Positions 1-9,880 of a stretch of 33,629 bases of DNA are shown in pieces. The notes beneath the pieces are model-generated. The model was not told the origin of the DNA and did not search any database. It worked only from the letters and a program-made list of their open reading frames with translations. The number at the start of each line of letters is the position of its first letter. The first letter of the stretch is position 1. The DNA comes from Methanomicrobiales archaeon (lineage in GTDB: Archaea; Halobacteriota; Methanomicrobia; Methanomicrobiales; Methanospirillaceae), in contig JAPKXQ010000034.1 of NCBI GenBank assembly GCA_026394765.1, positions 1-33,629 on the forward strand. The letters run 5' to 3'. A program made the translations under genes and the position numbers.

Positions 1-392
1 TATTCTATCTCCTAATACCCCCACCCACTAATATCGGCCTCTGGAGGGCTCTTGGTTTTCTGGACCACACGGAGGGAGTTTCATAGGTGGGGATCCCAGT
101 GAAATGAGAGTTTAGAAGTTTTTCGACGTTGATATGAACGTATGTGCCCTAATTGCAGTCTAGATCACCAGATGTAAGATCATCTATCCTGGCAATGGCA
201 TAATTAACGATCAGAGGTCCACTGGCACCCCTCTTTGCAGTATCAGGAAGATAAAATAATGGACATCCACTCTTCATTGATGTGATGGGTAGTATCGCTC
301 ACCTCTTCCCTGTACCAGGGAGAATCTTTAATAACGTGACGAACTACCAATGCTTATCTATACCAGAATGGATGTCAGAGAGTCTGATAACT

Positions 393-998
393 ATGAAACT
401 ACACACAATCTTTCTAATTGTAATTGTCACAATAGCAATGGTAGTCTCCCCGGTGATAGCGATGCAGGCGTATAGACCTACCCTCTCAACGATCTCCCTG
501 GTAGATGCAGGTGTCATCCCGGCTCATAATTCCAATGTCAACGTCCAGTTAAGTGATTCTGTTCGTCCAATTTCCGGTCGAATAGAGCGGGCAATCATCT
601 TACAGACCAACAAGCAACGTGCAGCGCATGGACTTGGAAATCTATCCACAGACTACACCTTGCGGTCGATTGCCCGTTGGATGTGCAAAGACATGGCACT
701 TTACCACTACCTGGGCCATACAGACCACCTGGGCCGGCAGTTCTGGGAGCGGTATGACGCCCGGGAATATACCTACCTCGCCGGCGCTGAGAACAATGCA
801 GCAGGTTTTGCAGACTCCGGAACCCCGAATCAGATCGCACGGCAGATCATGAACCTTTGGATGGGATCTCCAAGCTACCGTAACTATATCCTCGGTAATT
901 ATAACCGGATTGGAGTCGGTCTCACCTATGGGAGAGTCATTTCGGGCGGGAATACTTATACTGGGTGGATCGTGATCCAGGATTTCGCCAGGCAATAA
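393..998 (+). CDS. secreted CAP/SCP-domain protein
   Basis: ORF 282..998. The internal ATG at 393 gives a signal-peptide-like N-terminus (MKLHTIFLIVIVTIAMVVSPVIA). The body has CAP-like stretches: RAAHGLGNLSTDYTLRSIARWMCKDM, YHYLGHTD, GAENNAAG, IMNLWMGSPSYRNYILGNYNRIGVGL. Confidence 0.8.
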   Translation: MKLHTIFLIVIVTIAMVVSPVIAMQAYRPTLSTISLVDAGVIPAHNSNVNVQLSDSVRPISGRIERAIILQTNKQRAAHGLGNLSTDYTLRSIARWMCKDMALYHYLGHTDHLGRQFWERYDAREYTYLAGAENNAAGFADSGTPNQIARQIMNLWMGSPSYRNYILGNYNRIGVGLTYGRVISGGNTYTGWIVIQDFARQ

Positions 999-1231
999 CC
1001 CATTCATTTTCTATTATTACCCGGATTTTTTACCATGAAGACTGTAATAACAAGCCTGAATACCTGTATCTACCCAGTAGTACCTCAATAGGTGGCAGGC
1101 AATCTTGGCTGCATCGATTACAGTCGTTGATGCTCCCAGGATAAGGGTGGTGAGAAGTCATACTCCCATGGATCTTTACATAGCCCTTCTCGAAGAGTTG
1201 GTCGCCAGGATCTTCTCCCGCTCACCTGATA

Positions 1232-2017
1232 TCACCCCCATAGGACATCCCCCCACCATACCGCCGAATGCATGGGGTTGTCTGAGCAGTTCAATGCGAC
1301 GAAGATGTCAAGATCGCCGTACCCCTCCGAGATGAGGCCTTCGGTCTTGACCCACCCGCTCTGCGGACCAGTCAGGATGCACTTCAGCGAGTCGGTATAG
1401 TAGTTCTGCTGTCCCCCTTTCAAGACCCATGCATTCTCCCCCTTGAGTGTCACCTTTATGGTTGCATTAGTCGCTGCTTCGGCTTCATAACGGGCGTGAA
1501 CAAAGCCCTTATAATTCATGCACTCACGGGCAGCCTCCTCCCCACCATCCTGACAACCCGTCAGAATGACGCCTTCTTTAGGTGCAAGCGTGTAGCCAGT
1601 CTGCAGCACATCGGTGGTCGGAAGTTGCCCTCGCACCACCACCCAATGTGAGAAGGAGGTGGATGCACCAACTCCAGGGACCGATCCCGATGCTATCAGG
1701 GGTACCTCGACTTTCAGGAAGGTCTCACGCTCAGATCCCACAAGGGAAGTCTTCCAGGATTTAGGGAGGGACGGGAGGGGCCCAACCCCCAGGTCCTCAG
1801 TGATGGGGTAGGTTGCGTACTGTCCCAGGGGAAGGGGAAGTAAGAATGTCACATCTGTCAACTGGCCATCGGCGGTCACATTCACCTCGTAGGTGAGCCG
1901 GGCCTCGTGCGTCCGGAGGTAGGTTGCACTGACCGTAGAGATTGCATAGAAGAACGCAGTGCATGTAGCGAGCATAACCAGAAGCACCGCAATAAGGATG
2001 AGGAGGGTTCGGTCCAT
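1232..2017 (-). CDS. hypothetical protein with one N-terminal transmembrane segment
   Basis: 261-aa ORF. N-terminus MDRTLLILIAVLLVMLATCTAFFYAI is a membrane anchor followed by a soluble domain. No family recognised. Confidence 0.6.
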   Translation of the reverse strand: MDRTLLILIAVLLVMLATCTAFFYAISTVSATYLRTHEARLTYEVNVTADGQLTDVTFLLPLPLGQYATYPITEDLGVGPLPSLPKSWKTSLVGSERETFLKVEVPLIASGSVPGVGASTSFSHWVVVRGQLPTTDVLQTGYTLAPKEGVILTGCQDGGEEAARECMNYKGFVHARYEAEAATNATIKVTLKGENAWVLKGGQQNYYTDSLKCILTGPQSGWVKTEGLISEGYGDLDIFVALNCSDNPMHSAVWWGDVLWG

Positions 2018-2383
2018 ACCACGTCAGTAAGTGATAATTGTTTTTCCTGAGGAAAAAGTCGATTGTTGCATGATGGCAAAAGCCCGTCCATGGTAAAGCC
2101 TCGTAATCCTCAATGCAATAAAGAAGTAGATAGCTCGGCAGTTCTTAACTATCGGCCAGGTAAGGGATCCTTGCACAGGTAACTGGTGAGACCTCCCTCA
2201 ACTGACGGTTTTAGCCGGTCAATCACCTTTGAGTGGCACCCTGGTAGTTCCAGTTATGGTGGGAACGTAATTCCGGATAGGACGACAGGAGTGAGGGTGG
2301 GCAGGTCCGGTGAACCAGGCCCTTCACTTGTCACTGATATGAACCACTTCGTGTTTCATAGCCTTCTATGAACCCTATGTTCA

Positions 2384-3288
2384 TCGATGACTTTTTGGCA
2401 TTCTCTTCTCTATCATCTCTATGGCCCAAGACGCTATCTTTCTGATCTCTTCATCTTCATGGTGAGAGAGGGGTTCAAACAGAGGAAATTCGTCAAGGCT
2501 GGCCTTACTGGCAAGCACATTCAATGCCCCGGTAATGATCCGGGGATCATCAGACTGGCATGCTGCGAGACACTCCTGGACTGGGGGTGGTTCGAGTCTG
2601 ATGAGGGTGTCGACCACCGTGTCCCAGGTGGAATCTTCTGGACTATTTAGAAGTGCGATGATGGCAGGCAGCCCTCGTTCCCGGTCCACCTCCAGGAGGA
2701 TTTTGACCGATTCATTGCGGAGCACAACGTTACTGCTTGTGAGGTGGGGAAGGAGGTGATCTGCAACGGCTGGCCTAAATCCGATGAGCGCCTGGGCCGC
2801 ATCCCACAGGATATCGAATCGGCATCTTTGAGGGCAGTTATCAGGTACGGGATAGAGATAAGGTCCCCTATCTCCCCTAGAACACTGATAAGCTCGATCT
2901 TCTGGCTCGCTTTGCATTTTTTGATGCACTGATCACCTTTGGGATTGCAGGGGTACCGATCCGGGTGAGGGCGTCGCATGCCATGCTGGAGAAGTCAGGG
3001 TAGCGCTTCATGATCCTGATGAGGAGGTCTATCGACTTCTCCCCATATGCAACAAAAATATCAGCTAGCTCATCTTCGACACGAGCAAGTCGACCTCACC
3101 TCGTCCAATCTCTTTTTCGATATATGGTATTACGCTTGGGCCTGTCGTGAGGAGGTGGTCTCTCCCAATATCCTGAAGTTCAGGTATGGGCTCAGCGAGC
3201 CTCCTGCCGCTCTCCGCACCGCCAGTCCCTCGGGTGTCTTTGCATTGATAGTCTCTATCCAGACCGTTCTGTTCTTATCTGGCTTCAT
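2384..3288 (-). pseudogene. frameshifted HEAT-repeat protein remnant
   Basis: Protein-like segments in successive, different minus-strand frames: MKPDKNRTVWIETINAKTPEGLAVRRAAG / RRLAEPIPELQDIGRDHLLTTGPSVIPYIEKEIGRGEVDL / ARVEDELADIFVAYGEKSIDLLIRIMKRYPDFSSMACDALTRIGTPAIPKVI / KASQKIELISVLGEIGDLISIPYLITALKDAD / ILWDAAQALIGFRPAVADHLLPHLTSSNVVLRNESVKILLEVDRERGLPAIIALLNS... to MPKSHR. Confidence 0.75.
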
Positions 3289-3375
3289 CTATGCATCATC
3301 TATTATCTGAACATATAGGTAAGGAATAGTTGTCATAAAGGTACTAGAAGTGATCTTGTCATCCATACTGGGTTT

Positions 3376-5685
3376 TCATCCCCGATTCGCCGACCAGAAA
3401 CTGAAGAGTTCCTGTAAGGTGCCTGCCCTCCATCCGGCCCCGGCAAGAAGTGAGGCAGCTTGTCCCCTGACCGCCTTGTTCCGGTGGCGCATCCCGCGGG
3501 TGAGGGCGGGGACTGCTGCGGGACCGAGGTGGATAAATACCGTGGTAGCATCCTCGCGAACCTCCTCGCAATCGTCAGCAAGGAGGGAGAGAAGCACATC
3601 CTCACCTGCAGATCCCATTCCCACCAGTGCTGGAAAGACTGCTGCCCGCACCCACGGGTCATTATCACTGGCAAGAAGTGAGAGTGTCGCCACGGCGTCA
3701 TGGCCCTGGAGGCTTACAAGGAGCCGTGCCAATTCCACCTTCACTCTTAATGGACGCCCATCCTCCCGGATCTGTTCCAGTATCCTCTGAAAAACATGTG
3801 TCGAGCCATTTTGGAGGAGAAGGATCGCTGCTTTCCTGACCTCGGCATCGTCTCCTATGGCAGAACTGATTAATTCTCCAGTGGCAGCATCTCCAAGGCC
3901 TACCAGTGTCTTGACCCCTTCATACCGCGCATGGGGGTTCTGGCTCTTGAGCATACCACAAGCTAACCTGGCTGCCGGAGCCCCCCGCGCGATGAGTGCT
4001 CTTCTGGCCGTCTGGCGGACGGTATGGGAAGGATCGGTCAGGTATGCCGCAACAAGGGGCAGGGCAGGGTCGGCGAGGGTGGCGAGCATGCAGATCAAAC
4101 TCACCTTCCTTTCCGGAGATATCGATGGTGCAATGACCTGGGGGACTTCAGGACCTGGAGGGGAGGTAAGGATCATGGTGGTGAGGAGGGGCATTATTGC
4201 TTCTTTGGGTACTTCTCCACCCAGAGCGAGGATAACGGCAGGAAACGCCCGCTCACCAAAGAGCACCAGGACACATGAAAGTGCGGCCACTACCCCGGGC
4301 TGTGCAACCCTGATACCTTCGAGGACGGCTGGGAGAGCATCGATGCCGATCTTTACCAGAGCTGCACCAATAATACTGATCTGGCCAGGGGTCGCTGATC
4401 CTGCTACTCGGACAAGGACAGGAGAAGCTTCACTGGGGATCTGCAGAAGGATCGCAAACGCTGCCTCACGCTTTCCCTTGTCTTCCCCAAGCAGGGTGGG
4501 TACAAGGTACTCTGCCACTTCCGTGGCCCTGGTGCTCATAAGTGTAATTAGGGATCTTTCAGGGTGAGTGCCACTCTGCACCACAGTATCTAGCAGCAGG
4601 TGGAGCCCCTCTTCTCCCCCTTTGAGGAGCAATCGCCAGGCCCGCCGACGGGCTTGGTGGTTTCCCTGAACTGCGAGGTCGGTGAGTGCTGGAAAGGCTC
4701 GCGACCCAATAGACTGCAGTGCACCTGCGGCAGTGCTCGTCTCCTCGTCAGGAAGATCAGAACTCAAAATCGCTATGCAGGTTACTACTGCAATGTCGAG
4801 GGCCGGGCCCCCCACCATCGTAAGGATAACTGCTCCTGCCGACCGTATCCTGGGATCATCACTTCTCGTGAGTTCGAGGAGTGGTTGGACCGAAGGCTCC
4901 CCGATCTTTGCAAGTGTCGTCCCAACGATGCCAGGGGCACAGGCCGGGTCTTCTTTCACCTTTGCCATGAGATGGGGGACTGCGGTGTCACCAATCCAGA
5001 TCAGGGTCTGGGCTGCTACGGCCCTCACCTCACTGTCCTCGTGAGCGAGGAGCGTGATGAGGTTTGCAAGGGCAGGGTCGCCGATCTTCTTGATCGTCCA
5101 GGCTGCATAGCCCCGCAGCTGGTTTGGGTCCTGCCTCAGGATATTGATCAAAGGCTCTACTGCTGCCTCACCCAGCTCAGAGAGTAACCATGCAACAAAT
5201 CCCCGTGAACGTGCGTCTCCACTCCGAAACTCATCAATTAGCGGAGCTATCGTCGGCTCGCCGATCCTCCTGACAAGGCGGGCGGCATACCCGTAATATT
5301 TGTCCCTCTGGCTGTTGATCTCCCGTATGAGCGACTCTATTGCAGGACGTTCCATTTCGGCAAGCGCGTCTATTATCTCGTCCTGACTAGTGACAGGGGC
5401 TTTTGAGAGGGCATGGATCAGTGGTTGGACTGCGGGTTCTCCGATACGGGAGAGGGCAGAGAGAGCTGCGCCTCGGGCCGGTTGCTGCGCTCTGCATATA
5501 AAGTCGGCAAGGGGCCAGACTGATGCGACGCCCAGTGCAGTGAGCTGCTGCACCAGGGCCTCACGACGTGCAGTGACAGGGTCGCCAAGCCCATTAATGA
5601 GGCCGATCACCTCCTGCGGAGGCGTCATAACTGGGATAGGGAGGGGTGGGGATGGGGGCGGGACCTGGTGGGAGGACGAGGGCAA
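3376..5685 (-). CDS. HEAT-repeat (PBS-lyase-like) protein, 769 aa
   Basis: Tandem about 30-aa repeats such as IGEPAVQPLIHAL, LGEAAVEPLINILRQD, IGDPALANLITLLAHEDSEVRAVAAQTLIWIGDTAVPHL. Pro-rich N-terminus MPSSSHQVPPPSPPLPIPVMTPP. Confidence 0.92.
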   Translation of the reverse strand: MPSSSHQVPPPSPPLPIPVMTPPQEVIGLINGLGDPVTARREALVQQLTALGVASVWPLADFICRAQQPARGAALSALSRIGEPAVQPLIHALSKAPVTSQDEIIDALAEMERPAIESLIREINSQRDKYYGYAARLVRRIGEPTIAPLIDEFRSGDARSRGFVAWLLSELGEAAVEPLINILRQDPNQLRGYAAWTIKKIGDPALANLITLLAHEDSEVRAVAAQTLIWIGDTAVPHLMAKVKEDPACAPGIVGTTLAKIGEPSVQPLLELTRSDDPRIRSAGAVILTMVGGPALDIAVVTCIAILSSDLPDEETSTAAGALQSIGSRAFPALTDLAVQGNHQARRRAWRLLLKGGEEGLHLLLDTVVQSGTHPERSLITLMSTRATEVAEYLVPTLLGEDKGKREAAFAILLQIPSEASPVLVRVAGSATPGQISIIGAALVKIGIDALPAVLEGIRVAQPGVVAALSCVLVLFGERAFPAVILALGGEVPKEAIMPLLTTMILTSPPGPEVPQVIAPSISPERKVSLICMLATLADPALPLVAAYLTDPSHTVRQTARRALIARGAPAARLACGMLKSQNPHARYEGVKTLVGLGDAATGELISSAIGDDAEVRKAAILLLQNGSTHVFQRILEQIREDGRPLRVKVELARLLVSLQGHDAVATLSLLASDNDPWVRAAVFPALVGMGSAGEDVLLSLLADDCEEVREDATTVFIHLGPAAVPALTRGMRHRNKAVRGQAASLLAGAGWRAGTLQELFSFWSANRG

Positions 5686-5706
5686 ACGAACTGGTGAAGG
5701 AGGTAT

Positions 5707-7188
5707 CTACACCTGGGGGCGCATTGGCAGGGGCCCCCTGCTAGAGACAGGATGTCCTGCGCCCCCTACGGCAGGTGCAGAAGATGGAGAGAGTGTTGGT
5801 GCACACCATGGACACCCGGGCAGGGAGTCCCGATAATAATGCCGGGAGTTTATCTGGCATTGCGTGAGCCTGGAAAACTCATAGAGGAGGGCTGTATACC
5901 ATTCCTGTGCCTTGGGCCTGATCGAGGGATTCCTGTGGCCAGGGACAAAAGCCCTAAAAAAAAGCTGCTGGAGGGGCTCAGGGACTCGTTGGTAGGGGGG
6001 AGCAAACTCGGGGGGCGTGACACCCTTAAGTCCCTCCCGATAGGGAAAGTGGCCAAGTCGGATCTTATCCGGGGTCGCAGGGGCGTTTCTCACAAGCGGA
6101 CCTCTTGCCTGGAACGGGTGGGTACCGTCCATCAGGAGGCGGAAGACAAGGACCGCGAGGGCAAAGAGGTCTGCATTCCGTTGCGCTGCCTCATCCCGAA
6201 GAGGGCTGCGGAAGGTCAACCCTGGTAGGAACTCAGGAGGGAGGTACTCTGGAGAGCCGACCCGTGTCGGAAAGATCCTCCCGGTCCCTGGATCTTTAAC
6301 CTGGAACGAGTCGCAATCGATGATGCAGACCTTCGCACTGGGTGAGATCAATATGTTGGTCTCCCGCAGGTCACCGATCGAATGACCTTTTGCATGGACC
6401 GCATGGACCACCATCACCAGGTTCACAGCGGTTGCGAGGAGGTGGCGCCATGTGAACTCTTCCCCGCAGATCCTTGTCCGGTCTGCTGGGTCGAAGTAAC
6501 GGTGTGCCTCGCGGTAACGGGATGTGTCGACCAGGGCCATCATGTATCCGGCGAACTGCTGCTGTGCAGCGTCATGGTACAATACAGCATGTGGCCAGGC
6601 GATCGAGGGCGGTACATTCCGGTCATCGGGGGGGTTTGCAATCATCACCCCGATCTTTTCGGCAATATCTGATGATAGGCGATCGCGATGATAGATCTTG
6701 GCACATGAGGTAGGGTTCCCAACAATGAAGTGTATCGCACCTTCACCCCCCTGACGGTGCATCGGACTGATGGTGAGGGGGGTCCCTTCTGTGGTATACA
6801 CCGTGGTCAGCTCATCGTGACTTTTTCCCTGAACAGATACGTCTTTTGCACCATCGATGAGGGTGACCGAGAAGTACACCATGCCTTCGCCTTTGTTCGT
6901 CCTAACCTCGACCTTTCCCAGGTGGCGGGTTGAATCACCCATCCCTGAGGTACGAAGAGAGAAGGGCACCTCCACAGGTGAATGAACCATATTCAGAGAA
7001 TTAGGGAGATTGACCCAGGGCTTGTCAGCATGGAGCGTGCCGGCAAGGAGATCGCCACCAGTATGAGCAATTGCAATAACCCCAGATAGTGTTGCACCCC
7101 TGGAGACCGCATGGTAAGAGAAAAAACTCTGGGAGATAGTGATCCCGGGTCGGTCAGGGTGAGCAGCCTGAATATCCATAATGATCAC
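5707..7188 (-). CDS. Ser/Thr protein kinase-like protein with an extra N-terminal domain and a C-terminal Cys/His segment
   Basis: Candidate ATP-binding Lys in SCAKIYHRD; catalytic-loop-like HAKGHSIGDLRETNILIS; DFG-equivalent IDCDSFQV; GSPEYLPPEF; C-terminal CQINSRHYYRDSLPGCPWC. Confidence 0.85.
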   Translation of the reverse strand: MIIMDIQAAHPDRPGITISQSFFSYHAVSRGATLSGVIAIAHTGGDLLAGTLHADKPWVNLPNSLNMVHSPVEVPFSLRTSGMGDSTRHLGKVEVRTNKGEGMVYFSVTLIDGAKDVSVQGKSHDELTTVYTTEGTPLTISPMHRQGGEGAIHFIVGNPTSCAKIYHRDRLSSDIAEKIGVMIANPPDDRNVPPSIAWPHAVLYHDAAQQQFAGYMMALVDTSRYREAHRYFDPADRTRICGEEFTWRHLLATAVNLVMVVHAVHAKGHSIGDLRETNILISPSAKVCIIDCDSFQVKDPGTGRIFPTRVGSPEYLPPEFLPGLTFRSPLRDEAAQRNADLFALAVLVFRLLMDGTHPFQARGPLVRNAPATPDKIRLGHFPYREGLKGVTPPEFAPPYQRVPEPLQQLFFRAFVPGHRNPSIRPKAQEWYTALLYEFSRLTQCQINSRHYYRDSLPGCPWCAPTLSPSSAPAVGGAGHPVSSRGPLPMRPQV

Positions 7189-7380
7189 CCCCTCTATCTG
7201 GTATTGCAGGGTTAAGTGGTGGGATCAGTGCGGTCCATTCCTCCAGGATACTTGTTCTTGCATTATGTATTAAATTCCCATAATAAATCTATATTTCGGT
7301 GAGAGGAGCCCATCGGAGATGAGTTGTGGTATTTAGGGGCCAGATCTGCGAATGGATCCAGGGTGGAGCGGGAGTTTTTC

Positions 7381-8283
7381 TTACAGAATTGCAACTGCGA
7401 GTGTCTTGTCGTCAGGTGAGACCATACCCATACGGGGTGATGAGAGGAGTCGTGTAATATCTCCCACCACGGCATCATGACTGGAAGAGTCAGCAATATA
7501 TTGGAAGAGCGGGGAGAAGAAGGGAACATAAGGGACGTGATCAGGTCCCTGTCGGGTGAGGACAGCCCCTTGACAGCCGTCGGTGAAGGCTGCGACCGCG
7601 AAAGTTGAGCCCATCCATGGAGTCATCCGGAATGACTCCTCCCAACAGTCAGAGGTGAGCGGCACCACCTCGTTCACATACTCCCCCCGGTGAGGCGCTG
7701 ATGCAAGGATATAATCCTCATGTTGGAGGATGACGACCCCGCCGTCCCCGATATGGCCGATTGCCACTGAAGGGCCACTTATAAGGACGAGTATCAGGGT
7801 ACACGCATATGCACGTAACGATAATCTGGCCCGCGACGCCTCATCATCCAGGCATTTTCGAGCCTGATGTGCTGCACGAATGATGAGAGGACGAGGGTCG
7901 GGTACTGCCCGGGTAGTGGTTAGGAAGGAGGTTCGGACTTCTTCAAGTGCTGATAAAACCGCACAAGAGGCTCCTTCTAATGATCTATCGGCAGACCCAA
8001 GTCCATCGGCGAGGGCAATTACAGCCCGGGATTTAGCACGGGGGAAATTTAGGGCAGTCAGGTATGCGCAGTGGTCCTGGCACGGCAGTCCTTTACTGCG
8101 ATGGGACTGCCCAATCACCGATGTGCCTACGATGAATGGGCGTGGCTTGGTCCCTTTAACACTGGGCTTGCTCATACTTGGGAAAGAAGGTTTTGGGGTT
8201 TGTGCTGGGTAAGGATATGCCACTGGAGACGCATCCAGAGGCCTTTCAATCCCGGCTTTTATAGTCCAGTCGCGAGCTGTCAA
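7381..8283 (-). CDS. PP2C-family protein phosphatase
   Basis: Metal-binding PP2C motifs: ALADGLGSADRS, AIGHIGDGGVV, AAFTDGCQG, SPDDKTLAVAIL. Start codon uncertain. Confidence 0.85.
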   Translation of the reverse strand: MTARDWTIKAGIERPLDASPVAYPYPAQTPKPSFPSMSKPSVKGTKPRPFIVGTSVIGQSHRSKGLPCQDHCAYLTALNFPRAKSRAVIALADGLGSADRSLEGASCAVLSALEEVRTSFLTTTRAVPDPRPLIIRAAHQARKCLDDEASRARLSLRAYACTLILVLISGPSVAIGHIGDGGVVILQHEDYILASAPHRGEYVNEVVPLTSDCWEESFRMTPWMGSTFAVAAFTDGCQGAVLTRQGPDHVPYVPFFSPLFQYIADSSSHDAVVGDITRLLSSPRMGMVSPDDKTLAVAIL

Positions 8284-8295
8284 AAAACCCCGCCA

Positions 8296-9078
8296 TCATG
8301 TCGGGACGCTGCCCCACCCTTGAGGGCCAGTAGGATTCTCGATTGTGATCTGCTCTCCAATACGGGAGTCCGAAATTGTCGCAAGACTTTTTGAGAGCCA
8401 TACGAACATCTCTGCGAAGTGCGTCTCTTTCAGCATGAGAGGGGGCCTGGTCGGGGGGGTTATCTGGGAGAGGATCTGAATGTTTGCCTTGTCCACCCCA
8501 AGCGCCCAGAAGAGGAACTTCTTGTCCCTTTCCCCGTTATGGACTCGGGATATGACCTCGTTCCAGAGGTTGTCGCCGGGCTGCATATCGGTCGGGTGGC
8601 CGTCAGTGATAAGAAAGATCCAGGGCCTGTAGTAATCGACCCCGGTATCACGGTACTCCTTCTTTCGCTTCTCCACCATCTCTATAGCGGCAGATATCGC
8701 TTTGCCCATAGGGGTAAACCCGTCGGCCTCGAGAACCGGCGGCGGGAAATCCTCAATTGAAGAGAATGAATGCACAACATTGACCCCTTTCCCAAAACTT
8801 ATCACTGCAATGTCTACTCTTTTACGTGCGAGCTCATCTGCCACGAGCTCGTCTTTAAAGATCGCAAGTCCTGAGTTGAGCTGATCGATCTTGAACCCAG
8901 CCATCGAGGCCGAGGTATCAAGGACAAGGACTGTGGGGCAGTGAGGCTGCTGTGGGTACGCAATATCGACTATCTCTTCCAATGCCCCCATAGAGCCAGC
9001 TGCGGTGCCCTTTTCCTGTAAATTCCTGGCTGAATCCCCTTCGCCTGTCATATGCAGTCGTATGTTGGATCTTTCCAA
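8296..9078 (-). CDS. von Willebrand factor A (TerY-like) protein
   Basis: MIDAS motif VLDTSASMAG, then GFTPMGKAISAAIEMV and FLITDGHPTDMQPGD. The start may be an internal ATG (MTGEGD or MGALEEI). Confidence 0.87.
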   Translation of the reverse strand: MERSNIRLHMTGEGDSARNLQEKGTAAGSMGALEEIVDIAYPQQPHCPTVLVLDTSASMAGFKIDQLNSGLAIFKDELVADELARKRVDIAVISFGKGVNVVHSFSSIEDFPPPVLEADGFTPMGKAISAAIEMVEKRKKEYRDTGVDYYRPWIFLITDGHPTDMQPGDNLWNEVISRVHNGERDKKFLFWALGVDKANIQILSQITPPTRPPLMLKETHFAEMFVWLSKSLATISDSRIGEQITIENPTGPQGWGSVPT

Positions 9079-9229
9079 TATATCATATGCGTGCCAAAGG
9101 CAATGCCACTATCAGTGCACCAGACCATTCCGTCCAGGATTGTTTGTGTTTGGGGTCATTGTAACCCAGATAGAGGTGGGCATCATACCGATCACAGGAA
9201 GACAAATCGAGGTTGATCGTGATCCCAGA

Positions 9230-9880
9230 TCACCTGCTGTGGAGGGATCGCTTCTTTGCCTTCACTATCTGGTAAGGGTCAAAGAGCCTGATAAGACGTA
9301 GCTCGATCTCGTCACCATCGGTGATGGTGGTGATATCAGAGACCATCTTCGCAAGGTCGATCCAGATCACGAGGTCCTTATCGGCCCCTTCTGAGGTAGT
9401 GGAAGCCCTTTTGAGATGGGCCTCCTCGCTGGCATTTGTCCGAAACCTCCCTATCATATAGTCATTCATCACTAGGCGCGAGTTCCTCTCGAATTTTTCG
9501 ACTCTTTCCTCGTCCAGTTCCAAAATTCCTGCAATAGCAGTGACTATCAGGCCATAAGTCTTATTTCCTGTGAGGCCCGGGTCTACAACGAGGATCCTGG
9601 CAGATCCCGTAGTATCGCTCCCCTCCACTCTGATGACCCTGGAGATATCAATCACATTCACAGTCAAGTCTCGCAGATCGATCGCACCTGCGATGTAATC
9701 GGGTGCATGTGGGAGCGGAGTGATTGCAGGACACCCCAATACCTCTTGAAGCGTGGTTATCGTCACGGCATAGAGGCGAGTCCCAAACTGGAAAATAAGG
9801 AGATTTTCTCGTTTGGCCCTATTAGCCGGTAATTCCCCGGGGGTGAGGAGGTGTTTTACTCCCCCAGCATGAAAGTTCAT
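9230..9880 (-). CDS. CheW-like chemotaxis coupling protein
   Basis: LLIFQFGTRLYAVTITTLQEVLGCPAITPLPHAPDYIAGAIDLRDLTVNVIDISRVI fits the CheW fold pattern. Its start overlaps the end of the upstream gene (ATGA-type). Confidence 0.83.
   Translation of the reverse strand: MNFHAGGVKHLLTPGELPANRAKRENLLIFQFGTRLYAVTITTLQEVLGCPAITPLPHAPDYIAGAIDLRDLTVNVIDISRVIRVEGSDTTGSARILVVDPGLTGNKTYGLIVTAIAGILELDEERVEKFERNSRLVMNDYMIGRFRTNASEEAHLKRASTTSEGADKDLVIWIDLAKMVSDITTITDGDEIELRLIRLFDPYQIVKAKKRSLHSR

Noticed and set aside
3857-4567. 236-aa plus-strand ORF, and others at 4600..5187 and 4682..5044
   Set aside because: Antisense to the HEAT-repeat gene. Low-complexity translation is expected from the repetitive opposite strand; no recognisable domain.
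5752-6228. 158-aa plus-strand ORF
   Set aside because: Antisense shadow of the kinase gene.
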